Made by a program: the position numbers and the translations under genes
Part shown: piece after piece, positions 26,307 through 34,523 of the stretch
How positions within the stretch are numbered: position 1 is the first letter of the stretch
How the letters are laid out: the number at the start of each line of letters is the position of its first letter
From: Bacteroidaceae bacterium
Lineage (GTDB): Bacteria > Bacteroidota > Bacteroidia > Bacteroidales > Bacteroidaceae
Assembly: GCA_017560125.1 (NCBI GenBank)
Contig: JAFYOS010000028.1
Location: 21,714 to 85,713 of the forward strand
Length of the DNA: 64,000 bases
Reading direction: 5' to 3'
Notes under the pieces: model-generated
What the model was told of the DNA's origin: nothing
Database searches by the model: none
What the model saw: the letters and a program-made list of their open reading frames with translations, nothing else

Positions 26307-27851
26307 CTATCGTGCGTAGTTCACGGCGCGTGTTTCGCGTATTACGGTAATCTTCACCTGGCCGGGATAGGTCATTTCGTCCTGGATCTTCTTGGCAATT
26401 TCGCCCGAGAGAAGCTCGGTCTGTTTGTCGTCTATCTTGTCGGCACCAACGATTACGCGAAGCTCGCGACCAGCCTGGATTGCGTATGTCTTTGTAACGC
26501 CGGGGTATGACATTGCAAGCTGCTCAAGGTCGTGCAGACGCTTGATGTATGCCTCCACAATCTCGCGACGTGCGCCGGGACGTGCACCCGAAATGGCGTC
26601 GCACACCTGTACGATGGGGGCGATGAGGCTGTTCATCTCTATTTCGTCGTGGTGGGCACCGATGGCGTTGCAGATGTCGGGTTTCTCCTTGAATTTCTCG
26701 GCAATCTTCATACCATACTCTGCGTGCGGCAATTCGGTCTCCTCGTCGGGCACCTTGCCTATATCGTGCAACAGACCGGCGCGTTTTGCCTTCTTGGGGT
26801 TCAAGCCGAGCTCGGCTGCCATCACTGCACAGAGATTTGCTGTCTCGCGTGCGTGCTGCAACAGGTTCTGTCCGTATGAAGAACGGTATTTCATCTTACC
26901 TATGATGCGTATAAGCTCGGGGTGAAGACCGTGTATTCCAAGGTCGATGGTTGTGCGCTTACCGGTTTCGATAATCTCCTCCTCAATCTGTTTTTTCACC
27001 TTGGCTACCACCTCCTCGATGCGGGCGGGGTGTATGCGGCCGTCGGCTACAAGCTGGTGCAATGCAAGGCGTGCTATCTCGCGGCGAACGGGGTCGAAGG
27101 CGCTCAATACGATTGCCTCGGGGGTGTCGTCAACGACAATCTCCACGCCGGTGGCTGCCTCGAGAGCGCGTATGTTACGTCCTTCGCGACCGATGATGCG
27201 GCCCTTCATTTCGTCGCTGTCGATGTGGAACACGGTTACCGAGTTCTCTATCGCAGTTTCGGTTGCCACGCGCTGGATTGTTTGTATAACTATCTTCTTG
27301 GCCTCTTTGGTGGCTGTGAGCTTTGCGTCGTCCATTATGTCGTTTATGTACGATGCAGCCTGTGTCTTAGCCTCCTCCTTCAGCGACTCGACGAGTGTGT
27401 TTCTTGCCTCCTCGGCCGATAGTCCGCTGATGGCTTCGAGCTTCTCGCGCTCTTGTGCGTGGAGCTTGTCGAGCTCCTCTTTCTTGCGCTCGATGTTGGC
27501 CAACTGTATATCTACGTTCTCTTTGTACTTCTCGATTTCTGCTTTGCGGCGCTGCAACTCCTCGTTGCGCTGGTTCACATGAAGCTCGCGCTGTTTGATG
27601 TGGTTCTCGGCCTGCTGCAATTTGTGGTTGCGCTGCGAAACCTCTTTTTCAAGTTCTGCCTTCTTGTTCAAGAACTTCTCTTTTACTTCGAGCAACTTGT
27701 TCTTCTTCATTACTTCAGCCTCTTTGGCTGCATCCTCGAGAATACGGTTGTATTTCTTTTTAAGACCATATCGGAATATCATAAACTGTACTACGCAGCC
27801 TACAAGTATGGCTATCAGTGCAGTTATGATTACCAGTGTGATTGTATTCAT
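26307..27851 (-). CDS. rny: RNase Y, membrane-bound endoribonuclease
   Basis: 514 residues from ATG 27851; in-frame starts further up lie in the intergenic leader. Order: N-terminal transmembrane helix (about 3-25), long charged coiled coil (about 30-190), KH RNA-binding domain with [15 protein letters not shown], then the HD domain with [24 protein letters not shown] and GAHHDE metal ligands, and a C-terminal domain ending [12 protein letters not shown]. RNase Y starts mRNA decay at the inner membrane. It lies downstream of zapA with a hairpin between. Confidence 0.96.
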   Translation of the reverse strand: MNTITLVIITALIAILVGCVVQFMIFRYGLKKKYNRILEDAAKEAEVMKKNKLLEVKEKFLNKKAELEKEVSQRNHKLQQAENHIKQRELHVNQRNEELQRRKAEIEKYKENVDIQLANIERKKEELDKLHAQEREKLEAISGLSAEEARNTLVESLKEEAKTQAASYINDIMDDAKLTATKEAKKIVIQTIQRVATETAIENSVTVFHIDSDEMKGRIIGREGRNIRALEAATGVEIVVDDTPEAIVLSAFDPVRREIARLALHQLVADGRIHPARIEEVVAKVKKQIEEEIIETGKRTTIDLGIHGLHPELIRIIGKMKYRSSYGQNLLQHARETANLCAVMAAELGLNPKKAKRAGLLHDIGKVPDEETELPHAEYGMKIAEKFKEKPDICNAIGAHHDEIEMNSLIAPIVQVCDAISGARPGARREIVEAYIKRLHDLEQLAMSYPGVTKTYAIQAGRELRVIVGADKIDDKQTELLSGEIAKKIQDEMTYPGQVKITVIRETRAVNYAR

Positions 27852-27900
27852 AATGTTTTTATATGTTTTGTTAATATTATGTTGTTTCAAAAAATAAAAA

Positions 27901-27946
27901 ACGCACATCTGTCGTCCTCGAATGTTCTTGGACGATAGGCGTGCGT
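27901..27946 (-). terminator. Hairpin between zapA and rny
   Basis: ACGCAC/GTGCGT with inner TCGTCC/GGACGA, a 12-base loop and a T-rich tract (TTTTTTATTTTTT) on the minus strand. It probably ends the zapA transcript; read-through may feed rny. Confidence 0.75.
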
Positions 27947-27969
27947 GAATATGTCAGTAACGCTGGCTG

Positions 27970-28260
27970 TTACTTCTCTAATGTGTCGTCAATCTGTTTC
28001 GTAAGTTCCAATAGGCGCTCGGATATTCGTGACGTGCCCGAAAGATTGGTATCTTTCATGCGTCTGAACGCAATATCTATTGCTACCATTGCCATTAACT
28101 TCTCATCGCTTTCCGATGCGAAACGCTCTTTGTATTTAAGCAGTTTGTCGTTTATCAGACGGGCTGCTTGTCGGTAATATGGTTCCTCGCTGCGTCTTAC
28201 AACCAGCGGGTATGATATGCCGTTAACCATTAAATTTATTCCAACGTATTCCTCTTCCAT
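27970..28260 (-). CDS. zapA: ZapA, FtsZ-associated division protein
   Basis: 96 residues. N-terminal beta part VGINLMVNGISYPLVVRRSEEPYYRQAARLIND, then a C-terminal coiled coil, as in ZapA, which tetramerises and bundles FtsZ filaments at the division ring. Cytosolic. It follows the ZapB-like gene by 18 bases; the pair is a likely division operon. Confidence 0.9.
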   Translation of the reverse strand: MEEEYVGINLMVNGISYPLVVRRSEEPYYRQAARLINDKLLKYKERFASESDEKLMAMVAIDIAFRRMKDTNLSGTSRISERLLELTKQIDDTLEK

Positions 28261-28278
28261 TGCTTTGTATTCCTTTGG

Positions 28279-28578
28279 TTATTGTCTTTTTATAAGTGAA
28301 TCAATGCACTGGTCGATTTCACGCACAAGCCTGTTTATGTGCTCTTTGGCATTGTCGGCCTCTTCGTAGCTGAGGCTTATCATTCTGGCCTGCTTCAGAT
28401 TGGCATATGTTTGTTCGAGTTCGTTGTAACGTGCCTGTAGCTCCATTAAAGATTTTTCTTTTTCGGCAACCTGCTCGGATAGTTCCTTGTTGAGTTTTTT
28501 TTGCTCCTCATATCTATCCAAGAGTGTCTGCAATTTCTCTTCGAATTGAGTCAGTATCTGTTTTTCGTTCTCGTACAT
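28279..28578 (-). CDS. ZapB-like coiled-coil protein
   Basis: 99 residues, almost all charged coiled coil (EEKLQTLLDRYEEQKKLNKELSEQVAEKEKSLMELQARY). Size, composition and position right before zapA suggest a ZapB-like partner that links ZapA-FtsZ rings, but sequence alone does not prove homology. It is the first gene behind a full promoter. Confidence 0.75.
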   Translation of the reverse strand: MYENEKQILTQFEEKLQTLLDRYEEQKKLNKELSEQVAEKEKSLMELQARYNELEQTYANLKQARMISLSYEEADNAKEHINRLVREIDQCIDSLIKRQ

Positions 28579-28596
28579 AATACATCAATCATTTTA

Positions 28597-28626
28597 CAAA
28601 TATATATGTAATTTGGGAGAATCAAA
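28597..28626 (-). promoter_or_regulatory. Promoter of the zapB-like/zapA operon
   Basis: On the minus strand TTTG (28626-28623), 18 bases, TATATTTG (28604-28597), 18 bases before the ATG. Confidence 0.75.
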
Positions 28627-28701
28627 AAAAAAAGAGCTTTTTTTGGTTTCAATACGCTTCAATTTGTCTTGTGGAGGGCTTTTCGGGCGTTACATAATGA
28701 A

Positions 28702-28736
28702 AAATCCCGGCCACAAATGGTTTGCAGCCGGGATTG
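28702..28736 (-). terminator. Terminator after the S46 peptidase gene
   Basis: AATCCCGGC / GCCGGGATT with an intervening loop and a T-run on the minus strand. Confidence 0.88.
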
Positions 28737-28752
28737 TCGTTGGGTTGTTTCC

Positions 28753-30894
28753 TTATTTTACAATAGTCATTTCGTCTATCAGGCGTTTGCAGTTGCCGAA
28801 CTTCTCTACAATGAAGAGCACGTATCTGATATCTACGTTTATGCAACGCTGCTTGATGTTGTCAAAGTTTATGTCACCACTGAGCGACTCCCAGTTGCCG
28901 TCGAATGCAAGGCCTATGAGCTCGCCACGTGAGTTGAGCACGCCACTACCGCTGTTTCCACCGGTGATGTCGTTGGTGGTGAGGAATGCAACGGGCATCT
29001 CGCCGTCGGGCATGGCATAGTCGCCATACTCCTTCTTCTCGTAGAGCTCCTTGAGGCGTGCGGGTACTATGAACTCGCTGCTGTTGGGGTTCTCCTTCTG
29101 CATTACACCCTTCAGTGTGGTGTAGTGGTTGTATGTTACACCATCCTTGGGCTCATACGATTTCACTGTGCCGTATGTGAGGCGCATGGTCGAGTTCGCG
29201 TCGGGTGCCATGGGGTCGTTGCCCGCCTTCTGCATCAATCCCTTCAGGTAGGTTTTGTGCAAGGGGTTCATTCTCTTGGCAAATTCGCTGTTTTTCTTCG
29301 ACAGCTCTCGCTGAGATGCGATTATCGCCGAACGCAGCTTGTATGCGGGGTCGCTCTCGAGCTTTTTCAGTGTAGGCTTCTTTAGGAATTTGTTCAGGTT
29401 TTTCTCGTTGGCAAGGATTGAATTGTCGTAAACCTCGTCGATGTATTTGCTCAGCTTGCCTTTGTATTTTTTCTCAACCTCGTTGAGATATGCATCGCGC
29501 TCCTCGGGCTTGGTGAGCTCGAAGTAGAGGGGGAGTACTTCCTTGGCTATGCGGCGGTCGATGCTGTGAACGTAGTCACGGTCGTGCAGCGATGCGTAAA
29601 TGGATTTCATGCGCTCGTTTATCTTCTCGGGGGCGTCGAAGAGGTTCTTGTTGCCGTCCGAGAGGTTGCGCGCGAAGAATTCCACGTTGCCTACGAGCTC
29701 GCCGGTGAGCGTTGTAAGGTACTGTGTGCGGTTCATCTCCTCTACACATGCGTTGATCTTCTCAACCACATTCTCGTAATCGCTGTTGCCGATGCTTTTT
29801 GCCCAAGCCTTGAAGCCGGCCTCCTCCTGCAACTTGGTTTCAATAACCTTGTTGTCGATGATGGCCTTGTTCATGCCTATCGAGTTTTTCCAGTAGTTGC
29901 TTATGCGGGCGAGCTTGCTGGCATATTTTATGTTTGTATCCTCGCTCTTCTCCATCTCCTCGCGGATGACCTTCAGGCTCAGGTCGCGCATGGCGATGCG
30001 GGGTTCGTTCTTGTGGTACATGCGCTGTTTTACCTCGTCGGCTGTGAGGTATCGCGATGTGCTTCCGGGGAAGCCCATTATCATGGCATAGTCGCCGTAG
30101 CTGAATCCCTCGAGCGATATTTTCAGATGCTTGGGTGTCTTCAAGGGCACATTGTCTTTGCTGTATGCAGCGGGGTTGCCATTCTTGTCGCCGTAGATGC
30201 GGAACATCGAGAAGTCGCCTGTGTGACGGGGCCACATCCAGTTGTCGGTCTCGCCACCGAATTTACCGATAGCAAAGGGGGGTGTTCCTACAAGGCGCAC
30301 GTCGGTATATCTCTTATAATATACAAGGTAGTACTTGTTGGCCTCGAAGTAGGGGAGCAACTGGGGGTGCATGTACTCCTTGCCCTCGATGTTGTCGGCG
30401 TCGAAGAGTTCCTTACCAATCTTGGCGAGCTCGTTGCGGTTGAATGACTGCTCCTCGCTTATTTTGCCGTTTGCGATGCGGGCGTTAATCTCGTCGGTGA
30501 CGTCGGTTATCTTCACTACGAATGTGAAGCCGATGCCGTTGCAGGGGAGCTCCTCTTCGTTGCTCTGGCTCCAAAAGCCATTTTGCAGGTAGTTGTGCTC
30601 TACGGTGCTCAGCTGCTGTATGAAGCCGAAACCACAGTGGTGGTTGGTTACTACAAGGCCGTTGGGCGATATCACTTCGCCGGTGCAACCGCCGCCGAAT
30701 ATACCGATGGCGTCTTTCAACGAGGGCGCGTCGGGCGAATATATCTCGTCGGCTGAAATCTGTAGGCCGAGCTTGCGCATGTTGTCCTCGAGGTTCTGCT
30801 GGCGCATCAACTGAAGCAACCACATGCCTTTATCGGCGAAAATGGGGGTTGTTGCGAGCACTGTCAATAGCAGTGCTAATGATAATTTCTTCAT
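28753..30894 (-). CDS. S46-family dipeptidyl-peptidase, DPP7 type
   Basis: 713 residues with signal peptide MKKLSLALLLTVLATTPIFA; periplasmic. Chymotrypsin-fold halves carry VVTNHHCG (catalytic His near 85-86) and GGNSGSGV (Ser648), split by a helical domain as in S46. Eighteen residues past the Ser, in LAFDGNWE, is Gly666. In P. gingivalis DPP11 this site is Arg, which selects Asp/Glu at P1, while in DPP7 it is Gly, which takes hydrophobic P1 (family knowledge). So this is read as a DPP7-like enzyme that removes N-terminal dipeptides from oligopeptides. It follows the GT2 gene by 23 bases. Confidence 0.93.
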   Translation of the reverse strand: MKKLSLALLLTVLATTPIFADKGMWLLQLMRQQNLEDNMRKLGLQISADEIYSPDAPSLKDAIGIFGGGCTGEVISPNGLVVTNHHCGFGFIQQLSTVEHNYLQNGFWSQSNEEELPCNGIGFTFVVKITDVTDEINARIANGKISEEQSFNRNELAKIGKELFDADNIEGKEYMHPQLLPYFEANKYYLVYYKRYTDVRLVGTPPFAIGKFGGETDNWMWPRHTGDFSMFRIYGDKNGNPAAYSKDNVPLKTPKHLKISLEGFSYGDYAMIMGFPGSTSRYLTADEVKQRMYHKNEPRIAMRDLSLKVIREEMEKSEDTNIKYASKLARISNYWKNSIGMNKAIIDNKVIETKLQEEAGFKAWAKSIGNSDYENVVEKINACVEEMNRTQYLTTLTGELVGNVEFFARNLSDGNKNLFDAPEKINERMKSIYASLHDRDYVHSIDRRIAKEVLPLYFELTKPEERDAYLNEVEKKYKGKLSKYIDEVYDNSILANEKNLNKFLKKPTLKKLESDPAYKLRSAIIASQRELSKKNSEFAKRMNPLHKTYLKGLMQKAGNDPMAPDANSTMRLTYGTVKSYEPKDGVTYNHYTTLKGVMQKENPNSSEFIVPARLKELYEKKEYGDYAMPDGEMPVAFLTTNDITGGNSGSGVLNSRGELIGLAFDGNWESLSGDINFDNIKQRCINVDIRYVLFIVEKFGNCKRLIDEMTIVK

Positions 30895-30917
30895 AGTCTG
30901 TTATTTATATTGTTCTG

Positions 30918-31658
30918 TTATTTCAAAATATCGTATTTCATCAGCTTCAATTTGTGTAGGAAGTAGCAGACCGACACTTTCAGCACGCCGCATCCGTATA
31001 TTATGCTGTTCTTTATTTTTATGGACGACGCCTCGGGGAAATACTTTGTGGGGCAGGTAATCTCCGCTATTTCGTATCCCTTGTCGCATATCTGTGCTAT
31101 CACCTGGTTGTCGAACACAAAATTGTCCGAGCATTTCTCGTAGTCGATGCTTCTGAGCACTTCGGCCGAGAAGGCTCTGTAGCCTGTGTGGTACTCGGCC
31201 AGGTGGTTGTTCATCAACAGGTTTTGGAAGAATGTGAGGAATCTGTTGCTTATGTATTTATATAGCGGCATGCCACCTTTCAGCGCGCCCTTGCCCAATA
31301 TTCTGGAGCCAAACACCACCGAATATACGCCATTGGCTATCAGGTAGGCCATGGAGTGGAGTAGTTTGGGGGTGTACTGATAGTCGGGATGTAACATGAT
31401 GACTATATCCGAGCCCAAGCTCAGCGCCTTGTTGTAGCAGCTTTTTTGGTTGCCGCCGTAGCCCTTGTTCTTGTCGTGCGATATAATGTGCTTTATGCCA
31501 AGCTCCTGGGCTATTTTTATGGTGGAATCGGTGCTCTTGTCATCGACAAGTACCACATGATCCACTATATCGAAAGGAATCTCGTCGAATGTCTTTTTCA
31601 GGGTGCTCTCTGCGTTGTATGCAGGCAGTACTACTGTTACGACCTTATTGTTTATCAT
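30918..31658 (-). CDS. Family 2 glycosyltransferase (dolichol-phosphate-mannose-synthase-like)
   Basis: 246 residues, soluble GT-A fold: LPAYNAESTL, the UDP-binding LVDDKSTDST, and the acceptor-side HPDYQY. No C-terminal membrane helices, unlike some DPM synthases. Probably makes a polyprenyl-phosphate sugar or a similar donor. Its start overlaps the end of the upstream polytopic protein gene by 14 bases, which suggests translational coupling. Donor and acceptor cannot be read. Confidence 0.86.
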   Translation of the reverse strand: MINNKVVTVVLPAYNAESTLKKTFDEIPFDIVDHVVLVDDKSTDSTIKIAQELGIKHIISHDKNKGYGGNQKSCYNKALSLGSDIVIMLHPDYQYTPKLLHSMAYLIANGVYSVVFGSRILGKGALKGGMPLYKYISNRFLTFFQNLLMNNHLAEYHTGYRAFSAEVLRSIDYEKCSDNFVFDNQVIAQICDKGYEIAEITCPTKYFPEASSIKIKNSIIYGCGVLKVSVCYFLHKLKLMKYDILK

Positions 31659-32772
31659 ATTCTTTTTGTGCTAATAGTTCAATTATAAACGGAATGCAGA
31701 AAATATAATACGATATATCTGCTCCGCCACGCAAATATGCATCGATGCCGATGTCTGCTATTGCGTAGAATATATGGTAGGTGATAATTGCAAAAAACAT
31801 TATTATGCTCAGAAAAACGGTGTCCGTTCTCTTTTTGAGCAGCAAGGGCAGTATGAATGCCAGTGCCACGAATGCCACAATGTGAGCGAATGGCAATATG
31901 GCGTCGCCTTGCACCACGAACGGGTTGTAGCGCAGGAACAGCTCGGGTGCAGCCACAAAAAAGGGCAGGAACGTAAATGCAAATGCCAGCAGGAAGCACA
32001 GGCTCCACTTGAGCAGTCGTCCAAATGCTATCTCGCCCGAAACAAGTGCATTCATTCCCCATAGTATCAGCGGTATTGCAAATACGTTTCTGGTCGAGAA
32101 AATGATGCCTCCAAGCAGGGCATATCCATAGAAGCGCGCAGTGCTGTATTTATGCAGGTTTTTCAGTCCCGAATAGTAGAAGACGAATATTATGGTGTTC
32201 AGTAGTATGGTGCTACGTGTGGCAATTTCGTAGTATGTGGTGACCGACAGCATGGTCATCAGCATGATGAATGTATATTGCTCCTGTTTCAGTTGCCTTC
32301 TCTTTATGTACATGAAGGTGAGCCACGCCGCCGCCACTCCGAGCCATCCAATCTCCTGTATCAGGTAGAACGGGTAGGCTATAAGGAAATATACGGGCAT
32401 GGGGCCGGGGTAGTTACCGCCGGGGCTGTGTGCGGCGTATGGGTATGCGCCGTTGTGAACCGAATCCCAGAAAATCTGTATCATTTCCCATCTATCTACC
32501 CTTATCGACTCCACTGGAATGTAGTTGAACAGGATGGCGCTTGTAATTGTGATGCCGCACATGAGCACGTACCACACCTTTTCGGGCAGGGCAAGGTGGC
32601 GTTTGCCACAGAGCCATACGGGCAGACAGCATGCTGCAGCGTAGGCCAATGTGCATACAGTGGCAACGGGCAACGACAGTCTGTATGAATATTTAAAAAC
32701 AAATACGCTGTTTATAATTATCCATATGGCTATAGCTGTCGCTTTTTTGTATGTTAGTGACTGTTTGCCCAT
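31645..32772 (-). CDS. Polytopic membrane protein, possible lipid-linked sugar transferase
   Basis: 375 residues with about ten hydrophobic helices. A periplasmic-type loop after the third helix contains Asp/Arg/Pro residues (IRVDRWEMIQIFWDSVHNGAYPY), as in GT-C enzymes that use polyprenyl-phosphate sugars. No named family is certain. The 14-base overlap with the GT2 gene supports a pair: GT2 loads the carrier and this protein transfers outside. That is inference. Confidence 0.75.
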   Translation of the reverse strand: MGKQSLTYKKATAIAIWIIINSVFVFKYSYRLSLPVATVCTLAYAAACCLPVWLCGKRHLALPEKVWYVLMCGITITSAILFNYIPVESIRVDRWEMIQIFWDSVHNGAYPYAAHSPGGNYPGPMPVYFLIAYPFYLIQEIGWLGVAAAWLTFMYIKRRQLKQEQYTFIMLMTMLSVTTYYEIATRSTILLNTIIFVFYYSGLKNLHKYSTARFYGYALLGGIIFSTRNVFAIPLILWGMNALVSGEIAFGRLLKWSLCFLLAFAFTFLPFFVAAPELFLRYNPFVVQGDAILPFAHIVAFVALAFILPLLLKKRTDTVFLSIIMFFAIITYHIFYAIADIGIDAYLRGGADISYYIFCIPFIIELLAQKEYDKQ

Positions 32773-32793
32773 TGTGCTGTTCTATTTTCTTTG

Positions 32794-33381
32794 CTAAGAT
32801 ACGCAATTTAGTTCGTTTATAAACATTTTGTGGTAGTAATCTGCCTTCTTTTCCAACGCCAACGGGTAGGCACGCGACGATGATGGCATGCGCCAGAAGT
32901 GCAGGCACCTGCCGTCGGCAAGCGTTATCGGCTCCATGTCGCCTATCGCAGGCTTCTTGCAACCGAAGGTCTCGACAATTACATCGGTGGCTTTCTGGCC
33001 GGTGGTGACGATGGCCCGGCATTGCGGCATCTGTTGCAGCAGAGCACTAAGGTCGGTGGGGGTTATCACTTCGAGAAATTTGTCCGAAGCATTGTCCTTC
33101 AGTCGTCGCACCTCGCAAGCCGTGTCGTAGAGGGCTATCCCCTTTGCGGTGCAGAACTGCACGATGCGCTCCTTGTCGAAGCGCTTTTCGCCTTTTATTT
33201 CGAAGTGTCTTCTGTCGCCATAGAATATGTGGCCCACTATTCGCCACATGTCGTTAATCCAGTTCGGGTAGAAAAAGCGCATCGACCATCGCTCCTCCTT
33301 GGGTGGGAAGCTGCCGAGCATTATTATTTTTGCTCCTTCGGGCATGAATGGTTCTAGAGGGTGCTTTTCTGTATCACACAT
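32794..33381 (-). CDS. Uracil-DNA-glycosylase-superfamily protein
   Basis: 195 residues. KIIMLGSFPPKEERWSMRFFYPNWINDMWRIVG holds the motif-I position (GSFPP) followed by the Phe-Tyr and Asn/Trp of the active site. VTTGQKATDV and FWRMPSSSRAYPLALEKK fit the later strands and the DNA-minor-groove loop. It resembles TDG/MUG-like and hypoxanthine-specific UDG relatives rather than UNG. Probable base-excision repair of deaminated bases; substrate is uncertain. Upstream of the membrane/GT2/S46 run by 21 bases. Confidence 0.78.
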   Translation of the reverse strand: MCDTEKHPLEPFMPEGAKIIMLGSFPPKEERWSMRFFYPNWINDMWRIVGHIFYGDRRHFEIKGEKRFDKERIVQFCTAKGIALYDTACEVRRLKDNASDKFLEVITPTDLSALLQQMPQCRAIVTTGQKATDVIVETFGCKKPAIGDMEPITLADGRCLHFWRMPSSSRAYPLALEKKADYYHKMFINELNCVS

Positions 33382-33416
33382 GTGATTAAAAAATAGGATT
33401 AACTAATTTGCAATGT

Positions 33417-33424
33417 CAAAGGTA
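33417..33424 (-). promoter_or_regulatory. -7 box candidate for the UDG-like gene
   Basis: TACCTTTG on the minus strand, 36 bases before the ATG. -33 element unclear. Confidence 0.55.
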
Positions 33425-33477
33425 AGCATTTTACAGCAAAAAACATGTCTATCTGTTCAATAATCAATATTTGTTGC

Positions 33478-33485
33478 TACCTTTG
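33478..33485 (+). promoter_or_regulatory. -7 box candidate for the acidic small membrane protein gene
   Basis: TACCTTTG, 25 bases before the ATG, divergent to the UDG-like gene box. Confidence 0.6.
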
Positions 33486-33509
33486 TGATATTCTTGAAAA
33501 TCTATTGCC

Positions 33510-33761
33510 ATGTACGACGACGAAGAATACAATGCTAATGACGACTACGACCGCTACCAGCACACTGGCGAGCTTGCCGAGTGGTTCGAGGACGAGCCCG
33601 AAGATGACGAGGATGCTCCCTATAACTGCTGCGACGGCACTGCGCCCATCAAGCACTGGCAGATAGACGAGAAAAAACAGAAGGCGGGGTGTGCAAGCCT
33701 TTTGCTGCTCGTGCTTGTCGTTGCCACAATCCTATTTTTTATTATAAAACGATTGGTGTGA
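33510..33761 (+). CDS. Small acidic tail-anchored membrane protein
   Basis: 83 residues. The first 45 are extremely acidic (MYDDEEYNANDDYDRY, then EWFEDEPEDDEDAPY) and contain a CC pair. A single hydrophobic helix (about 63-79, LLLLVLVVATILFFII) closes the chain, then KRLV, so the protein is tail-anchored with the acidic part most likely cytosolic. No family or function recognised. It has its own promoter box and stands alone between a divergent UDG gene and a convergent terminator. Confidence 0.7.
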   Translation: MYDDEEYNANDDYDRYQHTGELAEWFEDEPEDDEDAPYNCCDGTAPIKHWQIDEKKQKAGCASLLLLVLVVATILFFIIKRLV

Positions 33762-33816
33762 CGTCACATTATCAATGGCTATTCATGGTTGCCGCCTTTG
33801 GGTGGGCTATAAATAT

Positions 33817-33852
33817 AAAAGGTAACATAGCCGTGTGGCTGTGTTACCTTTT
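33817..33852. terminator. Terminator between the acidic gene and the yidC operon
   Basis: AAAAGGTAACA-TAGCC-GTGT-GGCTG-TGTTACCTTTT: a 16-pair stem. Works for both converging transcripts. Confidence 0.88.
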
Positions 33853-33867
33853 GTGTATGTAGTCTGT

Positions 33868-34500
33868 TTATTTCGTTTCTGCGGCTTCGCCCTTGGGACG
33901 TGGCTCCTTTTTGGCCAATGTCACAATCTTATATACATATTGTGTCATCCACTCGGCCGAGTAGCCCAAGCGCTCCTTCTGCTGGCGTATGGCATATACG
34001 GTCTTGAATGTGGCTTCGTCCTTCCAGTTGTTCTTGGTCAGGATGTCGTTGATGACCTTCTCTGTCATGCTGTAGAGCAGCTTGTGGAATATGCCGGGGA
34101 TGCGGAATTTCCACTGCATCAGGTTGCTGACGAGCATCATCAGGTCGTTGTTGAAGCCCTGGAATGCGAAAAGATAGGTGCGGACATCGTTAACGGTCTT
34201 GCAGTTGCGCTTGATTGACAGGTCAATCTCCTTGAAGAATGAATCGTTCATTCCGTAGAGCTGCTCAAGCATCTTTTTACATTTGCTGCGCTCTGCTATG
34301 CCCAGCTTGTTGTTCTGTGTGGCAACCTTCAGTGTGCGCTTGAATGTTGCAAGGTCGGGCAACATGCCTATGTTGGTGATTCCGAGGTTTGCTGCAAGTA
34401 CCGACTGGTAATAGACACGGATGAGTGTCATGAAGTCTTCCATGCCTCCAACCTTCTCTTTAGGCTCCTGTTTTTTCTTGAAAAAATCGAATAAACCCAT
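33868..34500 (-). CDS. Conserved protein of unknown function, yidC partner
   Basis: 210 residues, helical and soluble, with an N-terminal LFDFFKKKQEPKEK basic patch. Contains YYQSVLAANLGITNIGMLPDLATFKR, no enzymatic motif. It lies 23 bases behind yidC and so is cotranscribed; seen in Bacteroidales but unnamed to me. A role in membrane or envelope assembly is inference from context only. Confidence 0.7.
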   Translation of the reverse strand: MGLFDFFKKKQEPKEKVGGMEDFMTLIRVYYQSVLAANLGITNIGMLPDLATFKRTLKVATQNNKLGIAERSKCKKMLEQLYGMNDSFFKEIDLSIKRNCKTVNDVRTYLFAFQGFNNDLMMLVSNLMQWKFRIPGIFHKLLYSMTEKVINDILTKNNWKDEATFKTVYAIRQQKERLGYSAEWMTQYVYKIVTLAKKEPRPKGEAAETK

Positions 34501-34523
34501 TTTGATATCTGTTTGTATGGTGG

